Assembly: GCF_001315105.1 (NCBI RefSeq)
Contig: NZ_BAZR01000045.1
Coordinates: 1-32,524 of the forward strand
DNA length: 32,524 nucleotides
From: Paenibacillus sp. JCM 10914
GTDB lineage: Bacteria > Bacillota > Bacilli > Paenibacillales > Paenibacillaceae
Direction of reading: 5' to 3'
In this document: one piece after another, positions 16,772-25,388 of the stretch
How the letters are laid out: each line of letters starts with the position of its first letter
Numbering within the stretch: the stretch's first letter is position 1
Position numbers and translations under genes: made by a program
The notes under the pieces: generated by a model
The model's database searches: none
Told to the model about the DNA's origin: nothing
The model's input: the letters and a program-made list of their open reading frames with translations, nothing else

Positions 16772-17673
16772 TTGACCTTACAACAATTAAAATACGCCAT
16801 CGAAGTAGCCAATCGAGGTTCCATGAACGAGGCGGCCAAACGCTTGTTTATCTCCCAGCCGAGTCTGTCGAACGCCATGAAGGATTTGGAAGAGGAGCTT
16901 CGAATTACGATATTCGAACGGACCAACAAAGGCATCTCGCTGTCCAAGGAAGGGGCAGAGTTTCTCGCTTATGCACGGCAAGTGGTGGAGCAGGCAGAGC
17001 TGCTGGAGGCGCGGTATCTGAACGCCAAGCCTTCCCCGCAGCATTTTTCCGTATCGACTCAGACTATGCGTTCGCGGTGAACGCCTTCGTGAACCTCGTT
17101 CAGCAATATGGACAGGACGAATACGAATTGGCCTTGCGAGAGACGAAGACTTACGAAATTATTCAAGATGTCAAAACGCTGCGCAGCGAGATCGGCATTC
17201 TGTATCTCAATGAATTCAATGCGAAGGTGATCAACAAGCTGCTGAAGGACGCGGGACTGCAGTTCACCAGCTTGTTTACGGCGAAGCCGCATATTTTCAT
17301 CAGCATCAAAAATCCGCTCGCCAAGCAGTCCATCGTCACGATCGATGAGCTGCAGCATTATCCGTATTTGTCCTTCGAGCAAGGAGAGTATAATTCGTTC
17401 CATTTCTCCGAGGAGATTCTCAGCACGTTGTCGCACAAGAAGAGCATCCGGGTCAACGACCGCGCAACGCTGTTCAATCTGTTGATCGGGCTGAACGGTT
17501 ATACCATCTCCACCGGGGTGCTTAGTGCAGATCTGAACGGGAATGAGATTATTCCGGTTCCGCTGGATTGCGATGAGTCGATCAAGGTCGGTTGGATCAG
17601 TCATAGAAATGCGTCATTGTCCAAGCTGGCAACAGCTTATGTGGAGGCGCTCCATCAAGCGATAACAACGTGA
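16772..17673 (+). pseudogene. LysR-family regulator (CysL-like), frame broken near 17062
   Basis: This is a LysR-type regulator. TTG 16772 (AAGGGGGGAG upstream) gives MTLQQLKYAIEVANRGSMNEAAKRLFISQPSLSNAMKDLEEEL, a clear winged helix, running to SPQHFSVSTQ. The frame then shifts, and the effector domain continues as YAFAVNAFVNLVQQYG down to 17673. One base added at 17062/17063 restores STQ-x-YAFAV and gives 300 residues, exactly LysR size. The gene lies upstream of kbl-tdh on the same strand with a terminator between. It may activate that operon, whose promoter region holds repeated GCATA motifs. Both domains keep full motif conservation, so a sequence error is more likely than decay. Confidence 0.8.
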
Positions 17674-17685
17674 ATTAAGCGAATA

Positions 17686-17754
17686 AGAGACCTATCAGAA
17701 TGTAACGTACAAAAGACGAACGTCGACCGTACGCTTTCTGGTGGGTCTCTTTTT
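17686..17754 (+). terminator. Terminator with long structured hairpin after lysR
   Basis: Outer stem AGAGACC/GGTCTCT (17686-17692, 17744-17750) followed by TTTT. Inside it CAGAA/TTCTG and further GTAC-containing pairs extend the hairpin. It lies 13 bases after the stop. Confidence 0.7.
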
Positions 17755-17797
17755 ATACATAAATCTAGCAGCTACCGGCCGTCCTTGGTCTAATATA

Positions 17798-17846
17798 GCA
17801 TATATTTGTGCGAGATATTGCATATAGATCTGTTTTTGCATACAAT
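17798..17846 (+). promoter_or_regulatory. kbl promoter with three GCATA repeats
   Basis: TTGCAT (17818-17823), 17 bases, TACAAT (17841-17846) forms a good sigma-A promoter about 70 bases before kbl. GCATATAT (17798), GCATATAG (17820) and GCATACAA (17838) are repeated 22 and 18 bases apart over it, a plausible activator array for the LysR gene just upstream. Confidence 0.55.
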
Positions 17847-17914
17847 GATGTTGTAAATGAAATGTGCGATTTTATGATTTTATGATCTATTACACAACAT
17901 GGGAGGGAATTTCT

Positions 17915-19104
17915 ATGCCAAGCCACTCATTGAGTGCTTTCTTACAACAGAATTTAAACGATCTTCAACAGCAAGGACTCTATAATACGATCCAGCCTCT
18001 CGAGAGCCCGAATGGTCCACTGATCACCATTCAAGGGCGTGAATATGTAAATCTATCATCAATAATTATTTGGGTTTAGCTAATGACGCGCGTTTGAAGG
18101 AAGCGGCAATTACGGCTACCCAGCAATTCGGAACAGGTAGCGGGGCCGTACGTTCGATTAACGGCACGCTTACCCTTCACGTGGAGCTGGAGGAGAAGCT
18201 GGCCCAGTTCAAGGGGACGGAAGCTGTGCTCACCTATCAGTCCGGCTTTAATTGCAACATGGCAGCGATCTCAGCGGTGATGGGGGCAGGCGATGCTATT
18301 CTCTCCGATGAATTGAACCATGCATCGATCATCGATGGCTGTCGATTGACGAAGGCGAAGGTAATCCGATTTAATCACTCGGACATGGACGACCTGAGAG
18401 CGAAGGCGAAGGAAGCCAGAGCGTCTGGCCAGTACAGCAAGATCATGGTCATTACGGATGGCGTATTCTCCATGGACGGGGACATTGCCAAGCTCCCGGA
18501 GATCGTGGAGATTGCCGAGGCGTATGATCTGATTACGTATGTGGACGACGCCCACGGTTCAGGTGTCTTGGGCAACGGTGCGGGCACGGTGAAGCACTTC
18601 GGTTTATCCGACAGGGTGGATATGCAGATCGGGACCTTGTCCAAGGCAGTCGGCGTAGTCGGCGGCTATGTTGCAGGGTCGCGCGACCTGGTCGATTGGC
18701 TCAAGGTCCGCAGCCGGCCGTTCCTGTTCTCTACTGCTTTGCCACCGGGCAATATTGCAGCTTGCATTGCCGCTGTGGATATCTTGCAGAACAGCAAAGA
18801 ATTGCAAACCAAGCTGTGGGAGAACGCCAAGTATTTGCAGGAGGGGCTCAGACAGCTTGGCTATTCAACCGGAGCGACGGAAACTCCGATTACGCCATGC
18901 ATCGTTGGCGATGAAGCGACAACTCAGAAATTCAGCACTCGTCTGTACGAAGAGGGAATCTATGCCAAAGCGATTGTGTTCCCTACCGTTCCGAAAGGGA
19001 CAGGAAGAGTTCGCAACATGCCGACCGCTCTCCATACCAAGGAGATGCTCGATCGTGCGTTGTCCGCATACGAAACCATCGGCCGCGAGCTGAGTCTGAT
19101 CTGA
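17915..19104 (+). pseudogene. kbl: kbl: 2-amino-3-ketobutyrate CoA ligase, frame broken near 18061
   Basis: Glycine C-acetyltransferase is a PLP enzyme that cleaves 2-amino-3-oxobutyrate with CoA to glycine and acetyl-CoA, the second step of threonine breakdown. ATG 17915 follows GGGAGGG. The first 49 residues (MPSHSLSAFLQQNLNDL to REYVNLSS) lie in one frame, and the rest, from NYLGLANDARLKEAA, in the next. One extra A at 18060/18061 (TCAAATAAT) restores NLSSNNYLGLAND and gives 396 residues, the family length. The PLP lysine is Lys244 in GTLSKAVG. The glycine-rich run TGSGAVRSINGT and the cofactor site VDDAHGSGVLG are intact. tdh follows 16 bases downstream and makes the substrate. The operon context argues that the gene works and the missing base is a sequence error. 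Confidence 0.88.
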
Positions 19105-19120
19105 TAAGGAGGCACGAAAC

Positions 19121-20089
19121 ATGAAACGGATAATGGTAACAGGCGCGCTCGGTCAGATCGGATCAGACCTGGTAGCTGCCTTACGGCAAATTTATGGTGA
19201 GGAAGCCGTTCTGGCCACGGATATTCGTCAGGCCAATCACGATTTGGTCAAGTCAGGGCCATTTCGCATATTAGATGTAACGAATCAGGACGCGTTTCAT
19301 GATGCAGCTAAAGAGCACCGCGCAGATACGATTATCCATCTTGCAGCCTTGTTGTCGGCAAGGGCAGAAGTGAATCCGGCACTGGCCTGGAACTTGAACA
19401 TGGGTGGCCTGATTAGCGCGCTGGAGACCGCACGTGCCTTGTCTTGTCAGTTCTTTACGCCAAGCTCTATCGCAGCTTTCGGTGCAGATACGCCGAAGAA
19501 GGCTACACCGCAGGATACGCTGCAGCGCCCGTTAACGATGTACGGGGTCAGCAAAGTGTCGGGTGAGCTTCTCTGCGATTATTACTATCATAAATTCGGG
19601 GTGGATACACGGGGATTGCGTTTCCCTGGATTGATCTCCCATGCCGCACCTCCAGGAGGAGGCACAACGGATTATGCCGTCGAGATGTACGGTGAAGCCA
19701 TCGTGCACGGCAGTTATTCATCTTACATTGATAAAGGAACATATCTGGACATGATGTATATGCCGGATGCGATCCGCGCGGTCATCATGCTGATGGAAGC
19801 CGATTCAGCCAAGCTGAAGCACCGCAATGCATTTAATGTAACCGCAATGAGTGTCGACCCTGAAGACATTGCGGCCAGTATTCGCCAACATCTACCGGAA
19901 TTCAAGCTGGGTTATGCTGTGGATCCGGTTCGTCAAGCGATTGCAAATGAGTGGCCGGATGCAATTGATGCAACGGCAGCACGCGAAGAATGGGGATTTG
20001 ATGTACAATATGATTTGAACCGTATGACCCGTGATATGGTGTCAAAGCTAATGGAGAAGCTGGGGGCTGATCAGAGCAAGATCAGTTAA
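19121..20089 (+). CDS. tdh: L-threonine 3-dehydrogenase, SDR (epimerase-like) type
   Basis: This enzyme oxidises L-threonine with NAD+ to 2-amino-3-oxobutyrate, the substrate of the kbl product. It has 322 residues and belongs to the short-chain dehydrogenase/UDP-galactose epimerase-like type of threonine dehydrogenase, not the zinc alcohol-dehydrogenase type of E. coli. The NAD loop is GALGQIG (8-14), with IIHLAALLSA following. The catalytic set is Ser115/116 in PSSIAAFG and Tyr141/Lys145 in YGVSK. The substrate-side run PGLISHAAPPGGGTTDYAVEM is characteristic of this type. AAGGAGG precedes the ATG. It is in an operon with kbl upstream and a XRE-cupin regulator 33 bases downstream. Confidence 0.92.
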   Translation: MKRIMVTGALGQIGSDLVAALRQIYGEEAVLATDIRQANHDLVKSGPFRILDVTNQDAFHDAAKEHRADTIIHLAALLSARAEVNPALAWNLNMGGLISALETARALSCQFFTPSSIAAFGADTPKKATPQDTLQRPLTMYGVSKVSGELLCDYYYHKFGVDTRGLRFPGLISHAAPPGGGTTDYAVEMYGEAIVHGSYSSYIDKGTYLDMMYMPDAIRAVIMLMEADSAKLKHRNAFNVTAMSVDPEDIAASIRQHLPEFKLGYAVDPVRQAIANEWPDAIDATAAREEWGFDVQYDLNRMTRDMVSKLMEKLGADQSKIS

Positions 20090-20122
20090 CGGCTTAGCAT
20101 CAGAAGGAGGATCTTGTAACTC

Positions 20123-20691
20123 TTGGAACCCATTCATAAAAAAGTAGGACGAAATCTGCAAGCCATTCGTAAATCGCGGGGCCTCAGCTCGATAACGTCG
20201 CTGAACTGACCGGCGTTAGCAAGGCTATGCTCGGACAGATCGAACGCGGCGACTCCAACCCAACGATATCGGTATTGTGGCGGATCGTCAGCGGCTTGGG
20301 CATCTCGTTCACGACGCTGATCGAAGAGGCGGAGACCGAGGTAACGGTCGTAACGCCGGATGATGTGGAGCCGTTTCACGAAGCTGAAGGCGCGTACCGG
20401 GTGCACCCTCTGTTCTCGTATAACCTGCGCACGAAATTCGAATCGTATATGGTCATTATGGACCCAGGCTGCGATCACGGCTCTGAAGCGCACAATGACG
20501 GCGTGGAGGAATATATCTTCGTTCATCAAGGAGAGCTTGAGCTGTGGCGTGAAGATCAGCGCTTTACCGTTCCAGCCGGGAGCTCCGTTCACTTCGGTGC
20601 CAATCGTCCGCACCGGTACGTAAACCCGGGGAATGAGACAACGAAGTTCTACACGATCATCTTTTACGCCGACGCCGCTGCCCGCGGGTAG
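20123..20691 (+). pseudogene. XRE-cupin regulator, frame broken near 20188
   Basis: This is a two-domain regulator, about 189 residues once repaired. TTG 20123 (AAGGAGG at 20104-20110, slightly far at 12 bases) gives MEPIHKKVGRNLQAIRKSRGLS, then a stop arises. The next frame continues the helix-turn-helix as VAELTGVSKAMLGQIERGDSNPTISVLWRI. One extra C (AGCCTC at 20187/20188) joins them as RGLSLDNVAELTGVSK. The C-terminal cupin (YMVIMDPGCDHGSEAHNDGVEEYIFVHQGELEL, then HFGANRPHRYVNPG) probably senses a small metabolite. It is the third gene after kbl and tdh and may control threonine use or a nearby set. As written, the ORF from 20227 lacks the start of the DNA-binding domain. Confidence 0.8.
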
Positions 20692-20833
20692 ACATGCGAT
20701 GCGTAGCGCCGTCGTGGCGACTTGTGGACAAGCCGCTCTGTATAGAAGAGCAGGTGCCTGCCCGGCTATTTAGAATGGAAACTTTGTGAATAACGTATTT
20801 CAGGTTTTTTAGCAATATTCGGCATAACAATTT

Positions 20834-20870
20834 AAGGCGAGTACAGATATCCATTCTGAACTTGCCTTTT
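20834..20870 (+). terminator. Terminator after kbl-tdh-XRE operon
   Basis: Stem AAGGCGAGT/ACTTGCCTT (8 bp plus one G-T pair) with a 19-base loop, running into TTTT-A-TTG. The stretch from 20692 to 20833 holds no gene that I can support. Confidence 0.7.
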
Positions 20871-20885
20871 TATTGTATTTCTAAC

Positions 20886-20914
20886 TTGACATTTAAATTA
20901 ACTTGAGTTAATTT
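20886..20914 (+). promoter_or_regulatory. Sigma-A promoter of tetR-DUF4188 operon
   Basis: TTGACA (20886-20891), 17 bases, TAATTT (20909-20914). The -35 is perfect, and the -10 is AT-rich and lies within the operator. Confidence 0.6.
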
Positions 20915-20933
20915 ATTTACATAAGTTAATTTA
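20894..20933. promoter_or_regulatory. TetR operator: palindrome plus extra half site
   Basis: TAAATTAACT-TG-AGTTAATTTA (20894-20915) is a perfect 10+2+10 palindrome covering the promoter spacer and -10 element. The half site AGTTAATTTA recurs at 20924-20933, 18 bases after the first copy. It fits autoregulation by the TetR gene that starts 14 bases later. Confidence 0.75.
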
Positions 20934-20946
20934 AATTGGTGGTGAA

Positions 20947-21585
20947 ATGATGTCGACAACGGATATTCCCTTGAGAGAACTTAAGAAAGCAAAGAATAAG
21001 ATCGCGTTATATGAAGCCGCGTTGTCCCTCATGCAAGATCGCATGTTCAGTCAGGTCATGCTGGAGGACATTTGCCGTACTGCCGAAATTTCAAAAGTAA
21101 CCTTCTTCAAGTTTTTTCAACGGAAAGAAGATTTGCTGCTTTATTTCATGCGCATCTGGCTCACGAAGCGGATGATTGAGGTTGAGACGGAAGGTATGCA
21201 CGGTTTGCAGGCTTTTCGGCACCTGTTATCCAGTGTGGTGGAAGAGCATGGTGTGAGGCCTGGAATGATGCCGAGCCTGATTTCGTTCTTGGCTGAACTG
21301 AACATGCAGCCCTCTATGCCGGAATTAAGCCAGGCTGAGGTTGCGCTGTTGTTTCCAGGGAATGAAGAGCGGGGAGCCACGTCCCCCAATATGTATCAAA
21401 TATTTCGCGATTGGATAGCTGCTGACTTTCAGGCAGGAAAGCTGCGCCAAGGCATTGAGATAGAAGCTGCGGTTCAAATCTGCTTTACCGTTTTCTATGG
21501 CGCTTTTCTGACTTCGCAATTGTACGGTCCAAATGCTGATATCGCAAGTGTGTATGAAACCCATCTAGGTCTGTTAGAAGTTTAA
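20947..21585 (+). CDS. TetR/AcrR-family transcriptional regulator
   Basis: This is a repressor of 212 residues. The N-terminal helix-turn-helix is ALYEAALSLMQDRMFSQVMLEDICRTAEISKVTFFKFFQRKEDLLLYFM. The C-terminal ~140 residues form the helical ligand and dimer domain. Two adjacent ATGs (20947, 20950) follow GGTGGTGA and either may be used. A palindrome overlaps its promoter, so it most likely represses itself and the DUF4188 gene 22 bases downstream. The ligand is unknown. Confidence 0.9.
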   Translation: MMSTTDIPLRELKKAKNKIALYEAALSLMQDRMFSQVMLEDICRTAEISKVTFFKFFQRKEDLLLYFMRIWLTKRMIEVETEGMHGLQAFRHLLSSVVEEHGVRPGMMPSLISFLAELNMQPSMPELSQAEVALLFPGNEERGATSPNMYQIFRDWIAADFQAGKLRQGIEIEAAVQICFTVFYGAFLTSQLYGPNADIASVYETHLGLLEV

Positions 21586-21607
21586 TCTGAAAGGGGAGGA
21601 AGATAGA

Positions 21608-22129
21608 ATGAGTAAAGTCATTTCGGGACGTTATACCGCACAAATGGATGGTCCCTTCGTTGTGTTTATGATCGGCATGCGTGTAAACAAATGGTGGGCG
21701 GTGCATAAGTGGCTGCCGGTATTTGCTGCGATGTCCCCCATGCTACAGGAACTGTATCGGAACAAAGAGCTCGGCTTTATTGATGGCTCCTTTCATTTCT
21801 CATGGAGGGGCGTCACGCTCGTCCAGTACTGGAAGAGCTTTGAGCAGTTGGAACATTATGCTCGTCATGGAGCTGTTCACCTGTCCGCGTGGCGAAATTT
21901 CAACCGTAAGGTAGGAACGGGCGGAGTTGTTGGCATATTTCACGAATCCTACTTGGTTGAAGCAGGACAATATGAATGCATGTACAATAATATGCCACGG
22001 TTTGGACTTGGCCGAGCCGGAGAACATGTACCCGCCACAGGACGAAGAGAGACGGCAAGCCGTCGCCTTGGCCGGGAGAGCGAACCTGCCGTGCCAACGC
22101 CGGCGAATCCGGGTAAGACCAGCGTTTAG
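21608..22129 (+). CDS. DUF4188 family protein (af470-like monooxygenase group)
   Basis: This is a 173-residue protein of the DUF4188 family, which I recall as grouped with af470-like monooxygenases of dimeric alpha-beta barrel fold. Typical stretches are FVVFMIGMRVNKWWAVHKWLPV, FSWRGVTLVQYWKSFEQLEHYAR, YLVEAGQYECMYNNMPRFGL and the basic tail HVPATGRRETASRRLG. There is no signal peptide; the membrane-like look of the first strand fits a buried beta strand. GGGGAGGAAG precedes the ATG. It is the second gene after a TetR repressor, so its product probably acts on, or is induced by, a small hydrophobic compound. The reaction is unknown. Confidence 0.8.
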   Translation: MSKVISGRYTAQMDGPFVVFMIGMRVNKWWAVHKWLPVFAAMSPMLQELYRNKELGFIDGSFHFSWRGVTLVQYWKSFEQLEHYARHGAVHLSAWRNFNRKVGTGGVVGIFHESYLVEAGQYECMYNNMPRFGLGRAGEHVPATGRRETASRRLGRESEPAVPTPANPGKTSV

Positions 22130-22246
22130 GCGATAGGTCCCGTTTTTAAGGGCAACGGTAAATTCATCGTGCAATATACTCAGATTATAGTAAGATGTAC
22201 GTGAGATCGACCTCATCATCATGCTAGAGAGAGGATGTTGCAATTC

Positions 22247-23914
22247 ATGAGTCATTCCGTTCTGTTCGAAACTCGGTTGCTAAGCTCCTTATCCAAAGTA
22301 TTTGCTGATCAAGAATTATCAGAGGCTTCTTATAACAGGGGGTCTGCCTTACGTAATGAGGCATATTCCTTTCAGGTTGCCTATCGTTCTGACCGTTTAT
22401 TGAAAAATATTCGCGTATCGCTGCATTCCGAGCTGAATGAGGCATTGAGCGTCCGATCCGTCGGGCTTGTACCTTCGGAATTGCCGGGATATCACGATCA
22501 GGATGACTGTGTGCTGCGATCCACCCCAGGGCTGTATCCCGATCCGTTGTTGCCGCTGTCCTCAGAAGCTACCGTTACCGGTTATCCCCATCAATGGAGA
22601 AGCCTGTGGGTGACGTTGCAGCCGAAGGGCCTGCTGTCCGCTGGTACATATGACATCACGCTTCGGTTTGAAAGTCAGTCCGGAGACACGCTTGGAGAAG
22701 AAGTGTTTCGTCTAGACATCCTTGGCGCGTCGCTGCCCGAGCAGAAGCTGATCCATACGGAATGGTTCCATGCCGACTGCCTCGCAACGTATTACAATGT
22801 CGAAGTCTTCAGCGAATCGCATTGGCGGCTGATTGACAAGTTCATACAGACCGCAGCGCAGCACGGCATGAATATGATGCTGACGCCGCTGTTTACGCCG
22901 CCGCTGGATACGCAAGTGGGCGGGGAGCGACCGACCGTGCAGCTTGTGGATGTGGAGAGTGCCGGTACAGGAACCTATCGCTTCGGATTCGAGCGGCTGG
23001 ATCGCTGGCTCGACATCTGCGAACGTAACGGCATACGATATTTGGAGTTCTCTCACTTTTTCACGCAGTGGGGCGCCAAGCATGCACCGAAGATTATCGT
23101 GAACAACGGCGGCCATGAAGAGAAACGGTTCGGCTGGGAGACGGACGCAGCTGGCGGGGAGTATGAATCCTTCATTCGGCAGTTTGTCCCGGCACTGCTC
23201 AAATGGATCGAGGAGAAAGGGATTCAGGATCGATGCTACTTCCATGTATCGGATGAACCGCATGCTTCCCACCAGGAGTCTTACGGCTATGCCAGCCGTC
23301 TGATGTCCGAACTGCTGCCTGACTATCCGATTATCGATGCGTTATCGGATATAGCATACTATGAGCAGGGTTTGGTACAGCGTCCGATTCCTGCAAGCAA
23401 TCATATCGAACCGTTCCTGGAGTCGCAGGTGGAACCGTTGTGGACATACTACTGCTGCTCGCAGTATCAGGAGGTGTCCAATCGCTTCTTCAACCTGCCT
23501 TCCGCCAGGAATCGGATTCTGGGCATCCAATTATATAAGTTTAACATTCAAGGGTTCTTGCACTGGGGGTATAATTTCTGGAACTCGCAGTTTTCCATTC
23601 GGGCGATTGATCCGTACCAAGTCACGGACGCGGATGCCGGTTTTCCTTCTGGAGATCCTTTCCTCGTCTATCCCGGCGTAGACGGCCGCCCGGTTGAATC
23701 GATCCGGCTAAAGGTATTCTTCGAAGCGCTTCAAGATCTTAGGGCACTGCAACTGCTGGAGACGCAGATCGGGCGCGAGGCGGTCATGAAGGCACTTGAA
23801 GAGGATCTTGAGGAACCGATAACGTTTAAGCGTTATCCGCGGGATATGGAGTGGCTCCTATCCAAGCGGCAGTGGGTCAATGACAAGATCCAAGAGCGTC
23901 TGGCTGTCAAATAA
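22247..23914 (+). CDS. DUF4091 / GH123-like glycoside hydrolase, cytoplasmic
   Basis: This is a glycosidase-like protein of about 555 residues without a signal peptide. The N-terminal ~160 residues are beta-sandwich-like (VTLQPKGLLSAGTYDITLRF). A TIM-barrel region follows from EWFHADCLATYYNVEVF. FHVSDEPHASHQ holds the adjacent Asp-Glu pair (residues 336-337) that in GH123 enzymes supports substrate-assisted cleavage of N-acetyl-galactosaminides. Aromatic runs LWTYYCCSQY and GFLHWGYNFWNSQ complete the DUF4091 pattern. ATG 22235 sits directly on GAGG, so ATG 22247 is the likelier start. It is a single gene before a bidirectional terminator, so it probably acts on imported oligosaccharides. Enzymatic activity is inferred only. 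Confidence 0.82.
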   Translation: MSHSVLFETRLLSSLSKVFADQELSEASYNRGSALRNEAYSFQVAYRSDRLLKNIRVSLHSELNEALSVRSVGLVPSELPGYHDQDDCVLRSTPGLYPDPLLPLSSEATVTGYPHQWRSLWVTLQPKGLLSAGTYDITLRFESQSGDTLGEEVFRLDILGASLPEQKLIHTEWFHADCLATYYNVEVFSESHWRLIDKFIQTAAQHGMNMMLTPLFTPPLDTQVGGERPTVQLVDVESAGTGTYRFGFERLDRWLDICERNGIRYLEFSHFFTQWGAKHAPKIIVNNGGHEEKRFGWETDAAGGEYESFIRQFVPALLKWIEEKGIQDRCYFHVSDEPHASHQESYGYASRLMSELLPDYPIIDALSDIAYYEQGLVQRPIPASNHIEPFLESQVEPLWTYYCCSQYQEVSNRFFNLPSARNRILGIQLYKFNIQGFLHWGYNFWNSQFSIRAIDPYQVTDADAGFPSGDPFLVYPGVDGRPVESIRLKVFFEALQDLRALQLLETQIGREAVMKALEEDLEEPITFKRYPRDMEWLLSKRQWVNDKIQERLAVK

Positions 23915-23924
23915 CAACAACGAT

Positions 23925-23970
23925 AAAACCTGCTTCAACCGTTCGCTGTGCGGACGGGGGAGCAGGTTTT
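23925..23970. terminator. Bidirectional terminator between DUF4091 and BAAT-type genes
   Basis: Outer stem AAAACCTGCT/AGCAGGTTTT, perfect over 10 bp, with an inner CCGTTCG/CGGACGG stem. The arms supply a T-run on each strand. It separates the convergent stops at 23914 and 23985. Confidence 0.9.
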
Positions 23971-23984
23971 ATTGTTTGGTTGAA

Positions 23985-25262
23985 CTATAGCATTTTTTTG
24001 AAGAATTCGATGGTTTCTTTCCAGGAGTCGATGCTGGCACGAGCGATATCCGGTTTCGTCCCTTGATCAGAAGCAATGGCTCTTAGATAAGGGATGCCGA
24101 TGTAATGCCCCGCCCCCTTATAGATGAGATGCTTGGATAATCCGGCTTGATCCGGGCTCGTTCTTCTCCGGAATCCTTGTTGAGATAAGGCAACCGAATC
24201 CCAGCATTCATCAGCTTCGCCCGAAATCATGAGCAGGCCGCCGTTAATACGTTCAAGTGGGATCGTTGCCGCATCCCGCTGTGCATGGTCCGCAGACAAG
24301 CCACCATGCCATGCGCGAAATGGGTTCCCTTGCTTGCTACCCCACATCTGCTTGCAGGACAGAGCCAGATCGACCGGATTATCTCGCCGAAGATATGGCA
24401 GAGGCTGGCCTTCATAGATCCAGGCTGGCGGCAGGATGGGCTGATCGGTCCATGGCGCAATGCCGCAGAATGACACGGCGGAACCGTTTAAAGACACGGT
24501 GGCCGTAATGTCGGAGAACAGGACGGCTGACCAGAGGGCCAGTTCGCTCCCTCTTGATGTACCATGAATGCCTATTCCGCCTGGCGCCACTTCCGGCCTG
24601 CTCTTCAACCATTGGATGGCTTTCCCGACGTATTCAAGTGAAATATCGCTGAGCTGCTTGTTGAGATTCCCGGTTCCGAAATACCCAAGGGCCAGCACGG
24701 AGAATCCATGAGATGCGAGCAGCGCTGCTGTCTTCTCGTTTATTCCGCCCTCCGACCCTCCGAGCACGAGAATCGCCCGTTTTGGACCGTGATTTGCAGG
24801 GTAGAAGTACGTCCCTATGAATTCATCATTATGTACAGGTTCTTTGCATATTCCGGCTCCCAGCCATTCACGTATAATGGTCTGCTGCGCCGCGATGTGA
24901 TGGTCCGACTCCAGCAGCAGCGTGGAGTTCTGAGGCGATAGTTCATCCTTTATAATAGATGGAGGAGAAGGAGTCTCATTACCGTGAGGAAGCTGATCGC
25001 CTGGCAGCGGTTCCAGCGACCAGAACAATCCCATGCCGTCTACACCGGTATAGCTGCCCTGGACAGGTGCTTGACGTTCTAGGTGCACATTGCCCTCAGA
25101 GTCAGCGATAAAGGTCGCTTCTGAAGCGAGAAACCGGTCTTCGTGGATTTTTTTGATAAGATGGAATTTGACGGTTTGTTGCGGCTGTAGTCCTACGGCC
25201 GATATTGTGACAGGTTCGTCCATCATGGAAGTGGAACGACTAATGATGATTGCTGGATGCAT
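23985..25262 (-). CDS. Acyl-CoA thioesterase / BAAT-like alpha/beta hydrolase
   Basis: This protein has 425 residues in two domains. The N-terminal ~130 residues are the acyl-CoA thioesterase/BAAT immunoglobulin-like domain (MHPAIIISRSTSMMDEPVTISAVGL). The C-terminal alpha/beta hydrolase has the nucleophile Ser236 in GTSRGSEL (G-x-S-x-G-x-E), likely acid Asp351 or Asp355 in SGEADECWDS, and His386 in KGAGHYIGIPY. Family members hydrolyse acyl-CoA or move the acyl group to an amino acid; Ser rather than Cys as nucleophile favours hydrolysis. I chose ATG 25262, with AAGGAGAT 8 bases upstream; the longer frame to 25379 adds only non-family residues. It is divergent from the ddlR-like gene. The natural substrate is unknown. 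Confidence 0.85.
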   Translation of the reverse strand: MHPAIIISRSTSMMDEPVTISAVGLQPQQTVKFHLIKKIHEDRFLASEATFIADSEGNVHLERQAPVQGSYTGVDGMGLFWSLEPLPGDQLPHGNETPSPPSIIKDELSPQNSTLLLESDHHIAAQQTIIREWLGAGICKEPVHNDEFIGTYFYPANHGPKRAILVLGGSEGGINEKTAALLASHGFSVLALGYFGTGNLNKQLSDISLEYVGKAIQWLKSRPEVAPGGIGIHGTSRGSELALWSAVLFSDITATVSLNGSAVSFCGIAPWTDQPILPPAWIYEGQPLPYLRRDNPVDLALSCKQMWGSKQGNPFRAWHGGLSADHAQRDAATIPLERINGGLLMISGEADECWDSVALSQQGFRRRTSPDQAGLSKHLIYKGAGHYIGIPYLRAIASDQGTKPDIARASIDSWKETIEFFKKML

Positions 25263-25388
25263 GTTATACAATCTCCTTGAAGTTAGTGAATAGCTATGGT
25301 TAGTTCTTTTTCTCTTTGGGAAGCGCAATATCCTGTTGATTCGTGGAAAGTTATTCGGGCAGGCAACCACAAGGGCCAAGAAAGCGGC

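Noticed and set aside
16584..16775. 63-residue open frame between the tautomerase and lysR genes
   Set aside because: It covers the terminator hairpin, has no ribosome site and resembles no family.
17755..17914. Glycine riboswitch before kbl-tdh
   Set aside because: The gap is AT-rich, lacks the tandem aptamer motifs, and is explained by a promoter with GCATA repeats.
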